Below are positions 1 through 8,907 of a stretch of DNA of 64,000 nucleotides, piece by piece; within the stretch, counting starts at the first letter, position 1; each line of letters begins with the position of its first letter. Under the pieces are notes generated by a model. It saw nothing but the letters and a program-made list of their open reading frames with translations, ran no database searches and was not told the origin of the DNA. The stretch comes from Thioalkalivibrio sulfidiphilus (lineage in GTDB: Bacteria; Pseudomonadota; Gammaproteobacteria; Ectothiorhodospirales; Ectothiorhodospiraceae). The stretch is taken from assembly GCF_000377945.1 (NCBI RefSeq), contig NZ_KB898938.1, forward strand, positions 1-64,000. Direction: 5' to 3'. The translations under genes were made by a program, and so were the position numbers.

Positions 1-63
1 GAACCGGATATCGGGAATGCGATGGGTCTTGCGATGAACGGCGGCTCTGCTACACTTCATCCA

Positions 64-132
64 GACGGTCTCCGTTGGTTTTGTTGGACGGTGTGGTGCC
101 ACCAATTCTACCAACTTCGAGACCGTTTTTTT
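64..132 (+). terminator. long hairpin followed by a T-run, terminator-like
   Basis: ACGGTCTC at 65-72 pairs with GAGACCGT at 119-126, and GTTGG at 74-78 pairs with CCAAC at 111-115. The small palindrome GGTGCCACC sits in the loop. A run of T residues follows the right arm. This fits a factor-independent terminator for a gene lying left of the window. An insertion-element end is an alternative, because the following DNA is AT-richer than the rest of the window. Confidence 0.45.
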
Positions 133-173
133 ATGCGTGCAAGCCATCTTCTCGCACCGATTTAGGCCGTTTT

Positions 174-200
174 CTGGACTTCACATTTGGTGAGGTCCAG
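174..200. repeat. short inverted repeat in AT-richer DNA before the TRAP fragment
   Basis: CTGGACTTCAC at 174-184 pairs with GTGAGGTCCAG at 190-200 with one G-T wobble, around a 5-nt loop. The word GCCGTTTTCT occurs near 165 and again near 237. I see no convincing gene in 1-317; the open frame that runs through it has no family resemblance before about residue 80. Confidence 0.4.
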
Positions 201-317
201 CAACAGCCGTGCAACAGGCAGGTCGTACCGTATATAAGCCGTTTTCTTGTAAAACCGTGCCGGATTTATGCAACTGTCGGGTATTACAAGCGTGCCGTAT
301 CGCCCAGGGCCGAGCCC

Positions 318-1232
318 ATGAATTTCATGGACTGGGCCAACATCGCCGCCTATTTCATCGCCGTCGCAGGCCTGATCTATTTCATGGGGGTCGAGCGTCG
401 GCCCGCCATGGCCGCGGCCCAGACGGTGTTCAGCTACCTGTTTATTTTCCTGGCGCTCGCGTTTATCGTGCGCAGCATCAAGGGCCGGAAGTATTCCTTC
501 ACCTGGTTCACGCGCCCCCTGCTGCGCATGATCGAATCCTATGCCAGCATCACGGCGGAGCTGACCATCCTGCTGGCCACCCTGGGCATCCTCACCGCCA
601 CCTTCACCATCACCGGCGTCCCCACCAAGGTGGGCATCCTGCTCATGGAAGGCGCCGGCATCAACCTGGCGCTGATGGTGCTGGTGGGCTTCGGCTTCGG
701 CTACATCATCGGCATGGGCCTGCCCGTGGCGCCCACCTACATCATCATCGCCATCGTGGTCTCGCCGTTCATGATTCGCGCCGGGGTCGACCCCTGGGTG
801 GTGCACTTCTTCGCCTTCATGGTGGCGGTGTTCGGCGAACTCTCACCGCCCACCTCGGTGACCGCAGCCGTCACCTCGCGCATCGCGGAAGCGCCCTTCG
901 TGCGCACCATGATGGTGGCCATGGTGATCTGCATGCCGCTGATGCTCATGATGGGTGCCGTGTTCACCCGGCCGGAACTGGTGGTCACGCCGGGTCTCGC
1001 CCAGCTGCCGGCCTTTGTCCTGGTGCTGATCGGAACGCTGGCCATCAGCTTTGCCCTGCAGGGCAGCTTCGGTTATGCGCGCGGCCCGGATATCCTGCTG
1101 CGTCTCGTGCTCGCGGGCATCGCCGGCGGCGCCGTGTTCCATCCCGACAACACCACCGCCGCGGCCTTCGCCGCACCCGCCCTGGCCATGACCCTGTTCG
1201 GCGTCTGGCGCTACCGCCGGTACGCGGTCTGA
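318..1232 (+). pseudogene. C-terminal part of a TRAP transporter large permease, truncated
   Basis: About 304 residues of very hydrophobic protein match the C-terminal portion of fused TRAP permeases of the DctM type. The segments LGILTATFTITGVPTKVG, GFGYIIGMGLPVAPTYIII and FGELSPPTSVTAAV align with the corresponding stretches of the full-length permease encoded at 39525-42308. TRAP large subunits move organic acids across the inner membrane using the ion gradient and a periplasmic binding protein. Here the N-terminal DctQ-like part and the first DctM helices are missing. The open frame continues upstream to 75 but encodes nothing recognisable there and crosses the hairpins at 64-200. The ATG at 318 has no clear ribosome binding site. 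A deletion or insertion that removed the 5' half is the simplest reading. The next gene starts one base after its stop. Confidence 0.6.
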
Positions 1233-1233
1233 C

Positions 1234-1986
1234 ATGAGCCTGGAACAGGCATTGCTGCTGCTCGCGGCAGGGGCCCTGTCGGGTTTCCTCAACGTGATGA
1301 GCGCAGGCGGCTCCATGCTCACCCTGCCGGTGCTCATGTTCATGGGCCTGGACAGCACCACCGCCAACGGCACCAACCGGGTGGGCATCGTGCTGCAGAA
1401 TATCACCGCCACCTGGAAGTACCGCAGCGCCGGGCACCGTCACCTGCGCCTGGGTCTGAAGCTCTCGGTGCCGGCCGTGCTGGGGGCCATCGTCGGGGCC
1501 TGGGTGGCCACCCTGGTGGGCGAGGACCTGTTCCGCTGGATCCTGATCCTTGTGATGGTGGGCTCCTCGGTGCTCATGCTGCTGCCCATGCCGGTGCACC
1601 GGGAGACCCTGTACCTGGACGAGAGCCATCTGCGCTGGCCGGTGATCCTGGCCATGGCGGTGATCGGCTTCTACGGCGGCTTCATCCAGGTGGCCGTGGG
1701 CATCCTGTTCATCGTCCTGCTCTACCGCATCCTGCGCATCGACCTGGTGCAGGTGAACATCCTCAAGGTGCTGGTGGTGCTGATCTATATGCTCCCTGCC
1801 CTGGGCATCTTCGTCGCCACCGGCAACGTGCACTGGGGCTACGGCCTGGTGCTGGCCGTGGGCAGCATGGCCGGGGCCTGGCTGGCGGCCCACATGACCC
1901 TGGGGCCTCGCGGGGCTGTGTGGATCAAGCGCATCACCCTGGCGATCATCGCGGCCATCATCGTCAAGTTGTTGATGGACATGTGA
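1234..1986 (+). CDS. TauE/SafE family membrane permease (sulfite/organosulfonate exporter family)
   Basis: A 250-residue integral membrane protein with about eight hydrophobic segments. It carries the family's N-terminal repeat signature, GFLNVMSAGGSMLTLPVL, followed by GLDSTTANGTNRVGI, and a second related half near residues 130-200 (GFYGGFIQVAVG). TauE/SafE (DUF81) proteins are thought to export sulfite, sulfoacetate or other small sulfur-containing anions, but the substrate cannot be read from sequence. The start follows the TRAP fragment's stop by one base, so the two were probably once co-translated. The 195 bp downstream contain no gene. Confidence 0.8.
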   Translation: MSLEQALLLLAAGALSGFLNVMSAGGSMLTLPVLMFMGLDSTTANGTNRVGIVLQNITATWKYRSAGHRHLRLGLKLSVPAVLGAIVGAWVATLVGEDLFRWILILVMVGSSVLMLLPMPVHRETLYLDESHLRWPVILAMAVIGFYGGFIQVAVGILFIVLLYRILRIDLVQVNILKVLVVLIYMLPALGIFVATGNVHWGYGLVLAVGSMAGAWLAAHMTLGPRGAVWIKRITLAIIAAIIVKLLMDM

Positions 1987-2181
1987 GGCTGGTTTGACCC
2001 TGACGATGGTCAATGTATGACCGATTTTTGACGGGCAAGCGTCCCCCGCGGCTTGCGTGCGGGGTGTGGCTCGTGGACAATCCTTTATATGACCCAAGGA
2101 TCCCGACCTATTCCCCACCGGACCCGCTGGCCTCAGGGAGCTGAGCGCCTGCTGGGTTTCAGTTAGTTCCCCGGCGGTCCC

Positions 2182-3096
2182 ATGTCCGGCAGTACCCCCT
2201 ACATCCAGGTCCTCGATATCGAGCAGACCCTGACCGAACTCAATGAGATGGTCAGCCGCCTGCGCCAGGAGCGCGACGACCTGGAGATCGCCCTGACCAC
2301 CGCCGTGGAGCATGGCGACGCCATCGAGGAACAGCTGGAGACGGCCAACCGCCAGTTGCAGAACGAGGTGCGCGAACGCCGGACCATTGAGAAGCAGCTG
2401 CGCGACCTGGTGGCGACCATTACCCAGAAGAGCCGGGATCTGGAGGTGGTGCTGCAGACCATCACCGAGCATGCCGATCAGATCGACCTGCACTGGCTGC
2501 AGCGCTACATCGAATCCGAGACCTCCGCCCGCCAAGACCCGCTCACCGGTCTGGCCAACCGCCGCATGCTGGACGAGGCCATGGAACGCGAGTGGTCGCG
2601 GGCACGACGCCAGGGTCAGCCCCTGGCGATGCTCATGTGTGACGTGGACCACTTCAAACCCTACAACGACCGCTACGGTCACCAAGCAGGGGATGAGTGT
2701 CTCTGCCGCCTGGCTGAGCTGTTCCAGGGCATGCTTCACCGGGAAGGCGACCTCGTGGCCCGTTATGGCGGCGAGGAATTCGTGGTTCTGCTCCCCAACA
2801 CGGACGAAACCGGTGCCTTGAGGGTGGCACAGGGTATTCAGGATGCATTGCGGAATCTTGACCTTGGCCATGAGGACACACCCCTGGGCCGCCTGACCCT
2901 CAGCATCGGCCTGGCCGCGCTGGTCCCCGACCACGACGACCGCAGCACCCTGCTGGCGGAAGTAGACCGCCGTCTCTATCTGGCCAAGCAGCAGGGGCGC
3001 GACCGGATCGTGCATGCCGCCGACAACAACAAAATACGGGAGGACCTCAATGATTCAGGATCACGGGCAGATCAGGGAAATCCGACACGACCGTAA
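2182..3096 (+). CDS. diguanylate cyclase with N-terminal coiled coil (SiaD-like)
   Basis: A 304-residue soluble protein. Residues about 10-110 are heptad-rich and charged, predicting a long coiled-coil stalk. A GGDEF domain starts at DPLTGLANRRM (residue 119). The active-site motif is GGEEF (196-200), preceded by an RxxD inhibitory site (R187-D190) at the canonical five-residue spacing. It should therefore make c-di-GMP from two GTP and be subject to product inhibition. No membrane segment or known sensor domain is present, so input probably comes through the stalk. In Pseudomonas the SiaD stalk is bound by the partner-switch protein SiaC; a STAS protein is encoded two genes downstream here. 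The last 47 bp overlap the next gene, which implies translational coupling. Confidence 0.9.
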   Translation: MSGSTPYIQVLDIEQTLTELNEMVSRLRQERDDLEIALTTAVEHGDAIEEQLETANRQLQNEVRERRTIEKQLRDLVATITQKSRDLEVVLQTITEHADQIDLHWLQRYIESETSARQDPLTGLANRRMLDEAMEREWSRARRQGQPLAMLMCDVDHFKPYNDRYGHQAGDECLCRLAELFQGMLHREGDLVARYGGEEFVVLLPNTDETGALRVAQGIQDALRNLDLGHEDTPLGRLTLSIGLAALVPDHDDRSTLLAEVDRRLYLAKQQGRDRIVHAADNNKIREDLNDSGSRADQGNPTRP

Positions 3097-3622
3097 CACG
3101 GAATCCCTCGATCTTTCGTTCTGGCCCGGTTCCCTTCCGCTCAAGCAGCGCTGGCGCAACAACGGCCTGTCCGCCGATTTTCTGGGCGATTACGTCACCA
3201 CCTTCTTTCCCCTGGACGAGACGGACCCGTCTACCCGGGCCCGCCAGAGCGAGATCCGCGGGGCGGTCAGCTTCATCGCCAATGAGCTTCTGGAAAATGC
3301 CATGAAGTTCCACGATGAATCGCTCCCGGAACCCATCACCATGCGGTTGTGTCTGTTCCCGGAGGAGATCGTGTTCCAGCAGGGTAATGCCACGGGCAGC
3401 GAGGCTGCGGACAGCTTTCGTGCCTTCGTGGAGCGTTTGCGCGACTCGGATCCCAACGAACTCTACATCCAGCAGTTGGAGGAAGGCGCAGTCTCGGAGG
3501 GCAGCGCGGGACTCGGCTACCTGACCATGATCAACGACTACGGGGCTGAACTTGCCTGGAGATTCGAGCCCCTGGTATCCCATGGCTTTCGCGTCACCAC
3601 CCAGGTGACCATAAAAATCTGA
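3050..3622 (+). CDS. GHKL-like ATP-binding partner-switch kinase (anti-sigma/SiaB type)
   Basis: 190 residues from an ATG at 3050, which has a good GGGAGG site about seven bases upstream; longer starts lack one. ANELLENAMKFHDE (near residue 85) resembles the N-box of GHKL ATPases such as SpoIIAB and RsbW, and SAGLGYLTMINDYGA near residue 150 resembles the glycine-rich ATP lid. The rest is divergent. By family and by position between a cyclase and a STAS protein, it is expected to phosphorylate the STAS partner. SiaB does the equivalent job in Pseudomonas. It resembles regulators found next to PP2C and STAS genes in cyanobacteria. Kinase activity is an inference; it could instead be a binding-only switch. 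Confidence 0.65.
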   Translation: MIQDHGQIREIRHDRNTESLDLSFWPGSLPLKQRWRNNGLSADFLGDYVTTFFPLDETDPSTRARQSEIRGAVSFIANELLENAMKFHDESLPEPITMRLCLFPEEIVFQQGNATGSEAADSFRAFVERLRDSDPNELYIQQLEEGAVSEGSAGLGYLTMINDYGAELAWRFEPLVSHGFRVTTQVTIKI

Positions 3623-3981
3623 TGGAGCAAGACCTGATGCATTGTTTTTCCGGTGAGGGTTACAAGATCGAGCTGGACGATACCAGCAACACCGTGCGCA
3701 TGAGCGGCGCCCTGCGCCTGGGCGGTCTGTCGGAGTACGCCCCCATCTCCGAGTTGCTGGAGAATGCCCTGGATGGCCGCGAGGCACTGATCATCGATCT
3801 GAGCGCTCTGGAGTTCCTCAACAGTTCCGGGATTGCCACCCTGTCAAAATTTGTCATCACTGCCCGTAATCGCAACGATTGCCGTCTGGCCATTCAGGGT
3901 TCCAATGCCATCGCCTGGCAGGGCAAGTCGCTCAACAACCTGAAGCGACTGATGCCCGCCCTTGAGCTGAATTTCGATTGA
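3622..3981 (+). CDS. STAS-domain anti-sigma-factor-antagonist-like protein
   Basis: 119 residues. The core ALIIDLSALEFLNSSGIATL matches the STAS segment that carries the phosphorylatable serine in SpoIIAA and RsbV; the candidates are Ser68 and Ser69. The ATG overlaps the kinase stop (ATGA), so the two are translationally coupled and probably made in fixed ratio. Expected role: cycle between phosphorylated and free forms under the upstream kinase and the downstream PP2C phosphatase, with the free form acting on a target. No sigma factor gene is nearby, so the adjacent diguanylate cyclase is the best candidate target. It is a recognisable STAS protein rather than an evident DUF1987 (SiaC) protein. 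Confidence 0.8.
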   Translation: MEQDLMHCFSGEGYKIELDDTSNTVRMSGALRLGGLSEYAPISELLENALDGREALIIDLSALEFLNSSGIATLSKFVITARNRNDCRLAIQGSNAIAWQGKSLNNLKRLMPALELNFD

Positions 3982-4003
3982 CGCCGCGCATATCATCGAT
4001 CCC

Positions 4004-5569
4004 ATGGATACCCGCGTGAGGCAGACGGACGGCGCGAGCACTGATGCCACGCGAGGCATCCCCTTCACAGCCAGTCTGACCTTCCGCCAGGCTGCGGTGA
4101 CCTTGCTCATCGTGGCGGTGCTGGGCCTGCTGGCCGGCATGGTGGAGCTGGGCGCCGATTGGAAGTCCATGCGCGCCGAGATCCAGGAACACACCCATCG
4201 CAGTCTGGAACTGGTCAGCGGCTCCGCCGCCGAGGCCGCTTTCCAGTTCAACGATGAACTGGCGGGTCAGGTGGTGGACGGTCTGTTTGCCCACCGGGAA
4301 ATGGAACAGGTGGTGTTGCGGGATAATTTCGGAGGCGTCATCGCAGAGCGTCAGCGTCACGACCTGGCTGAACCGGGTGCGCTGGTGCAGCGCCTGTTCG
4401 GTGACATCACGCGTTACTCCGTTAATCTGAGTCACAGCGTTGGCGGGGCGTCGGCCTCCAGCGTGGGTGCCCTGGAAGTGACGCTCGCCCCCGGCGAGAT
4501 CGGCGCCCGCTTCGTGGAGCGGGGTCTGGTGATCTTCGTGGTGGGTCTGGCCAAGGCGGTGATCATCTCCGCCCTGGTGGTACTGATCTTCTTTTTCATG
4601 ATCACCCGCCCCCTGATCGGTCTGCATACCGCCATCACGCGCATAGATCCTACCCGTCCCGGACATTGGCCCCGGCCGAGCTTCCCGCGCCACGAGAAGG
4701 ACGAACTGGGCCAGATCGTGACCGGCCTGGACAATCTCATGCAGGCCTTTCAGCAGGGTCTGGAACAGCGTGACCGGGCCCGGGACGAGAACATGCGCCT
4801 GGGCGCCGAGTTGGACGTCTCCCGTCGCATCCAGCAGATCCTGCTGCCCTCACGGGCGGAGCTGGATGCCATCGAGGGCCTGGACATCGCCACCCACATG
4901 GAGGCGGCTCAGGAGGTGGGCGGCGATTACTACGACATCCTCAGTCACGAGGACGGCGTGCGCATCGGTATCGGTGACGTGACCGGTCACGGACTCGAGA
5001 GTGGCGTGGTGATGCTCATGACCCAGAGCGCCGTGCGTACCCTGCTCACCAGCCGTGAGAAGGACATGGTGCGCGTCATGGACGTACTCAACACCACCAT
5101 CTACAACAACGTGCAGCGCATGGGCTGCGGCAAGAACCTGACCCTTGCCCTGCTGGATTACACCATGGCAACTGCAGCCGAACTACCTGCGGTGGCGGGC
5201 CACCTGCGTATCAGCGGCCAGCATGAAACGGTCATTATCGCCCGCCATGACGGACACATGGAGGTGGTGGACACCGACGAACTCGGCTTCCCCATCGGCC
5301 TGGTGGAGGAGATGGCCCATTTCGTGGGTGAGATCAGTCTGGATCTGCACCAGGGGGATGTGGTGGTGCTCTACACCGATGGCATCACCGAGGCGGCCGA
5401 CGAGCAGCATCGCCTCTATGGACAGGATCGACTGATGGAGATGATCGCCAGTCATCGTGCCGAGTCAGCGGAATTCATCAAGGACGCCATCATCAACGAC
5501 GTGAAACGTCACATCGGAAACCAGACACTCTACGATGACCTCACCCTGGTCATCCTGAAGCAGAAATAA
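4004..5569 (+). CDS. membrane-bound SpoIIE/RsbU-type PP2C phosphatase with HAMP region (SiaA-like)
   Basis: 521 residues. One transmembrane helix lies at about 25-45, a periplasmic sensor region at about 48-165 and a second helix at about 167-200. These are followed by a HAMP-like linker, a short coiled coil (about 245-275) and a C-terminal PP2C domain. The metal-binding motifs GGDYYDIL (residue 306 on), IGDVTGHGLESG and YTDGITEAAD are intact, so it should dephosphorylate phospho-Ser/Thr on the STAS protein encoded just upstream. The layout matches SiaA of Pseudomonas. The periplasmic region is the likely signal input of the module. The start at 4004 has only a weak ribosome binding site, 22 bp after the STAS stop. 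Confidence 0.88.
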   Translation: MDTRVRQTDGASTDATRGIPFTASLTFRQAAVTLLIVAVLGLLAGMVELGADWKSMRAEIQEHTHRSLELVSGSAAEAAFQFNDELAGQVVDGLFAHREMEQVVLRDNFGGVIAERQRHDLAEPGALVQRLFGDITRYSVNLSHSVGGASASSVGALEVTLAPGEIGARFVERGLVIFVVGLAKAVIISALVVLIFFFMITRPLIGLHTAITRIDPTRPGHWPRPSFPRHEKDELGQIVTGLDNLMQAFQQGLEQRDRARDENMRLGAELDVSRRIQQILLPSRAELDAIEGLDIATHMEAAQEVGGDYYDILSHEDGVRIGIGDVTGHGLESGVVMLMTQSAVRTLLTSREKDMVRVMDVLNTTIYNNVQRMGCGKNLTLALLDYTMATAAELPAVAGHLRISGQHETVIIARHDGHMEVVDTDELGFPIGLVEEMAHFVGEISLDLHQGDVVVLYTDGITEAADEQHRLYGQDRLMEMIASHRAESAEFIKDAIINDVKRHIGNQTLYDDLTLVILKQK

Positions 5570-5602
5570 TCCTCCACGTCTGAGCACAAGGGGAATCCGT
5601 TC

Positions 5603-6391
5603 ATGCCCACCCGCAAGCGAATCGTTACGCGTCTGATCAACACATGGGTCGCTTTCTGTCTGCTGTTCTCCTCGGGCCTCGCCGGGGCCCAGTCCCAGAC
5701 CCCTCACCGCAGCCTGGACGAGTTGGTATGGATTACCGAGGAGTATGCCCCCTATAACTATGCACAGGATGGCCAGGTCACCGGTGTGGCGGTGGATATC
5801 CTGGTCAAGATATGGGAACGCTTGGGCGTCAACAGGACAGTCGCGGACATCCAGCTCCTGCCTTGGGCCCGGGGCTATCGCATGGCCCTGGATCAGCCGG
5901 GCACCTGCCTGTTCTCCACCACGGTCACCGATGCACGCCGGGAGCTGTTTACTTTTGTAGAGCCGATCATGGATGCCAGCATCAGCATCATTGCCCCGAG
6001 GGATCGCGGGCTGGAGGTCGCTGACGTGGCCGCCCTGGCCCCCTACCGCATCGGCGTGGTGCGAGAGGACATCGGCGATCAGTTGCTCCAGGAGGAAGGC
6101 TTCAGCGGCACCTATGTGCGCACCGATTCCGCGCGTATCCTGATTCGCATGTTGCGGGGCGAACGTTTCGATGCCGCCGCCTACAATGAGCGGGTGGCCA
6201 ACTGGGTGATGGTCCAGGAGGGCATCGACCCCGCACTCTATGAACCGGCGCTGGTGCTGCGTGAGGGGTATATGGGCTATGCGTGCCACAAGGACACCGA
6301 CCCGGCGCTCATCGCCCAACTCCAGGACGCACTGGATGCCCTGATCGCCGACGGAACAGTGGCGGAGATTACCAACCGATATCTGCAGTGA
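5603..6391 (+). CDS. periplasmic solute-binding protein, amino-acid-binding (SBP_bac_3-like) family
   Basis: 262 residues with a signal peptide (hydrophobic stretch at about 14-28, cleavage near AGAQS). The mature part begins [16 protein letters not shown] and has the [15 protein letters not shown] and [13 protein letters not shown] features of family-3 binding proteins. No ABC permease or ATPase gene is adjacent. It follows the PP2C gene by 33 bp with an AAGGGGAAT site, so it is probably in the same operon. Such orphan binding proteins often act as ligand receptors, and it could present a ligand to the PP2C sensor region. That is inference from position. The ligand is unknown. Confidence 0.78.
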   Translation: MPTRKRIVTRLINTWVAFCLLFSSGLAGAQSQTPHRSLDELVWITEEYAPYNYAQDGQVTGVAVDILVKIWERLGVNRTVADIQLLPWARGYRMALDQPGTCLFSTTVTDARRELFTFVEPIMDASISIIAPRDRGLEVADVAALAPYRIGVVREDIGDQLLQEEGFSGTYVRTDSARILIRMLRGERFDAAAYNERVANWVMVQEGIDPALYEPALVLREGYMGYACHKDTDPALIAQLQDALDALIADGTVAEITNRYLQ

Positions 6392-6428
6392 GGTGTGTGA
6401 TAAGTCCCAACGAGGAGGAGTGAGCCCC

Positions 6429-7790
6429 ATGAGCGATACCGTCAAATACGTCCTCGACGAGAAGGACATTCCCAGGCACTGGTACAACATCATGGCGGAC
6501 CTGCCTTCCCCGCCGCCGCCCGTGCTGCATCCCGCCACACACCAGCCCGTGGGTCCCGACGACCTGGCGCCGCTCTTCCCCATGGCCGTGATCCAGCAGG
6601 AGGTCAGCCAGGAGCGGGAGATCGAGATCCCGGAGCCGGTGCGCGAAGTCTACCGCCAGTGGCGGCCCTCTCCCCTGTTCCGGGCCCGTCGTCTGGAGAA
6701 GATGCTCGATACCCCGGCGCGCATCTATTACAAGTACGAAGGCGTCAGTCCTGCCGGTTCCCACAAGCCCAACACCGCCATCGCCCAGGCCTTCTACAAC
6801 AAGCAGGAAGGCGTCAAACGCATCACCACCGAGACCGGTGCCGGCCAGTGGGGCTCGTCCCTGGCACTGGCGGGCTCCCTGTTTGGCCTGGAGATCGAGG
6901 TCTTCATGGTCAAGGTGAGTTTCCAGCAGAAGCCCTACCGGCGTTCCTTCATGGAGACCTTCGGCGCCAAGTGCATCGCCAGTCCCTCGGACATGACCGA
7001 GGCGGGCCGGGCCGTGCTCAGGGAACACCCGGACAGCACCGGCAGCCTGGGCATCGCGATCAGCGAGGCCGTTGAGCGCGCGGTGCAGCGTGACGACACC
7101 AAGTACGCCCTGGGCAGCGTGCTCAACCACGTGCTGCTGCACCAGACGGTGATCGGTCTGGAGGCCATGAAGCAGTTCGACCTGGCCGACGATTACCCGG
7201 ACATCGTCATCGCCCCCACCGGCGGCGGCAGCAACTTCGGTGGCATCACCTTCCCCTTCCTGGGCGAGCAGCTGCGCGGCGGCCGCAAGATCGACCTGGT
7301 GGCGGTGGAGCCCTCCGCCTGCCCGACTCTCACCCGGGGCAAGTACGCCTACGACTTCGGCGACACCGCGCATCTCACCCCACTGGTGAAGATGCACACC
7401 CTGGGCTCCACCTATGTGCCGCCCGGCTTTCACGCCGGTGGCCTGCGCTATCACGGCATGGCGCCCCTGGTGTCGCACATCACCGATCTGGGCCTGGTAC
7501 GGCCCCGCGCCTATCAGCAGACCGAGTGCTTCGAGGCGGGCATCCTGTTCGCCAAGGCGGAAGGCATCATCCCGGCGCCCGAGGCCAACCATGGCGTGAA
7601 GGCGGCCATCGACGAGGCCCTGCGCTGCAAGGAGGAAGGTGTGAGCCGCGCGATCCTGTTCAACCTGTGCGGCCATGGTCACTTCGACATGCAGGCCTAT
7701 CGCGATTACCTGGACGGCAAGCTGGTGGATCAGGAATACGACGAGTCCGAGATCGCCATGGCCCTGGCAGGCCTGCCCTCGGTGGCGTGA
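6429..7790 (+). CDS. TrpB2-type tryptophan synthase beta chain-like protein
   Basis: 453 residues. I chose the ATG at 6429 because GAGGAGG lies about ten bases upstream; a longer open frame to 6393 lacks this. The PLP lysine is in GSHKPNTAI, followed by [13 protein letters not shown] and the phosphate loop GGGSNFGG. The extended N-terminal region ([12 protein letters not shown]) is typical of the TrpB2 clade, which is distinct from TrpB1 in trpAB operons. TrpB2 enzymes join indole and serine, and some prefer O-phosphoserine. No trpA is adjacent, consistent with a salvage role. The gene lies 37 bp after the binding-protein gene and may share its transcript. Confidence 0.88.
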   Translation: MSDTVKYVLDEKDIPRHWYNIMADLPSPPPPVLHPATHQPVGPDDLAPLFPMAVIQQEVSQEREIEIPEPVREVYRQWRPSPLFRARRLEKMLDTPARIYYKYEGVSPAGSHKPNTAIAQAFYNKQEGVKRITTETGAGQWGSSLALAGSLFGLEIEVFMVKVSFQQKPYRRSFMETFGAKCIASPSDMTEAGRAVLREHPDSTGSLGIAISEAVERAVQRDDTKYALGSVLNHVLLHQTVIGLEAMKQFDLADDYPDIVIAPTGGGSNFGGITFPFLGEQLRGGRKIDLVAVEPSACPTLTRGKYAYDFGDTAHLTPLVKMHTLGSTYVPPGFHAGGLRYHGMAPLVSHITDLGLVRPRAYQQTECFEAGILFAKAEGIIPAPEANHGVKAAIDEALRCKEEGVSRAILFNLCGHGHFDMQAYRDYLDGKLVDQEYDESEIAMALAGLPSVA

Positions 7791-7803
7791 GGCAGGATTG
7801 ATG

Positions 7804-7877
7804 CTCTCGCAAAGGCGCAGGGGCGCTGGGAAAAGCGTTACGAAATTTTCCTCTGCGTCTCCGCGCCTCCGCGAGAG
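7804..7877. repeat. inverted repeat of the CTCGCAAAGGCG word family between convergent genes
   Basis: The left arm (7804-7826, beginning CTCTCGCAAAGGCGC) pairs imperfectly with the right arm (7855-7877, ending CTCCGCGAGAG). It sits between trpB2 and the convergent patatin gene and may serve as a bidirectional terminator. The arm words resemble those of the elements at 31821, 54976 and 59498. Confidence 0.6.
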
Positions 7878-7907
7878 AACAGGTTTTCACTTTCAGCAGT
7901 CCATTGA

Positions 7908-8801
7908 TCAGATTTTCCCCAGCACCCGCTCTGCCCGCTCGTAGCCCAGTTCGATCATCTCCTTGGCCCGGTGGAAATCGAACACACCGCAGGCGTTGAC
8001 CGGGATCTCGATCAGGTACTCGGGGTTGTAGGCGGCCAGGCGGAAACGGGCGATGCTGTTCTCCATGATCTCGATGGAATCGGACAGCACGTCGAACATG
8101 CCCACGCTGGGCTCCTTCTCTTTCACCCCAAGTCGTGACTGGATGCCCTCGATGAAGTCTGCGATGGCCTTCTGGACAGCGGTCTTCGGCATGTCCGAGG
8201 CCTGGATCTCGGCGCCGTCTCCAAACAGCCCTTCCTCTTCCCGGCCGCTCAGGCTGACGGCGATGTTGATGTCGGTGATCGTGCTCAGGGTGGGTGCCAC
8301 GGGTACCGGGTTGACCACGCCCCCGTCCACCAGGACCCGTCCGTCACGGTGCACGGGGGTGAAGACAGTGGGGATGGCGATGGAGGCGCGGATCGCATCG
8401 TAGAGGGAGCCGGTGTTGAGCCACACCTCGCGGCGGTTGCCCAGGTCCGTGGCCACGGCGGTGAACTCGATAGGCAGGTCCTCGATGTCCACCTCGCCCA
8501 GCATTTCGCGCAGCTTGTTCATGATGCGGTCGCCGCTGAACAGCCCTGACCAGCTGTAGGCAAAGTCCAGCAGCATGAACACGTCACGCTTGCTGAGCGC
8601 GGTGACCCATTCCTCATAGATGTCCAGCTTGCCGGCGGCGTAGATGCCGCCGATCAGGGCGCCCATGGAGGAGCCTGCAATGGCCTTGATGTTGTAGCCC
8701 TCATTCTCCTCCAGCCAGCGGATCACGCCTATGTGGGCCAGGCCGCGGGCACCGCCGCTGCCCAGGGAGAGGGAGATGTCCTTGGTGTGCTTGTCGTTCA
8801 T
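7908..8801 (-). CDS. patatin-like phospholipase family protein (RssA-like)
   Basis: 297 residues from the ATG at 8801; an upstream in-frame extension to 8888 looks non-coding. It has the patatin oxyanion motif GSGGARGLAHIG near residue 13, the nucleophile elbow GSSMG (about 43) and the catalytic Asp in VDGGVVNP (about 170). This Ser-Asp dyad hydrolyses acyl esters of phospholipids or related lipids. There is no signal peptide, so it is cytosolic or peripheral. It converges on trpB2 and stands alone. Confidence 0.88.
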   Translation of the reverse strand: MNDKHTKDISLSLGSGGARGLAHIGVIRWLEENEGYNIKAIAGSSMGALIGGIYAAGKLDIYEEWVTALSKRDVFMLLDFAYSWSGLFSGDRIMNKLREMLGEVDIEDLPIEFTAVATDLGNRREVWLNTGSLYDAIRASIAIPTVFTPVHRDGRVLVDGGVVNPVPVAPTLSTITDINIAVSLSGREEEGLFGDGAEIQASDMPKTAVQKAIADFIEGIQSRLGVKEKEPSVGMFDVLSDSIEIMENSIARFRLAAYNPEYLIEIPVNACGVFDFHRAKEMIELGYERAERVLGKI

Positions 8802-8907
8802 GGAGACCAGGATCCCGGTGCCGGAAGTCGTGTGTGGTCGCCCAAGCATACCGCCCGAGTGCCGGTGCGGCACAGTGCCGGGCGTCACAGCGTGTGCATG
8901 CAGGGGA

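Noticed and set aside
64-260. integron attC site
   Set aside because: The hairpins lack the paired RYYYAAC and GTTRRRY core sites, so an attC reading is not supported.
75-317. N-terminal extension of the TRAP fragment
   Set aside because: The translated residues have no resemblance to TRAP permeases and cross two hairpins.
1045-3015. 656-residue minus-strand frame across the TauE and cyclase genes
   Set aside because: It spans two genes and their intergenic DNA, has the His/Gln/Ala-rich composition of a shadow, and no domain.
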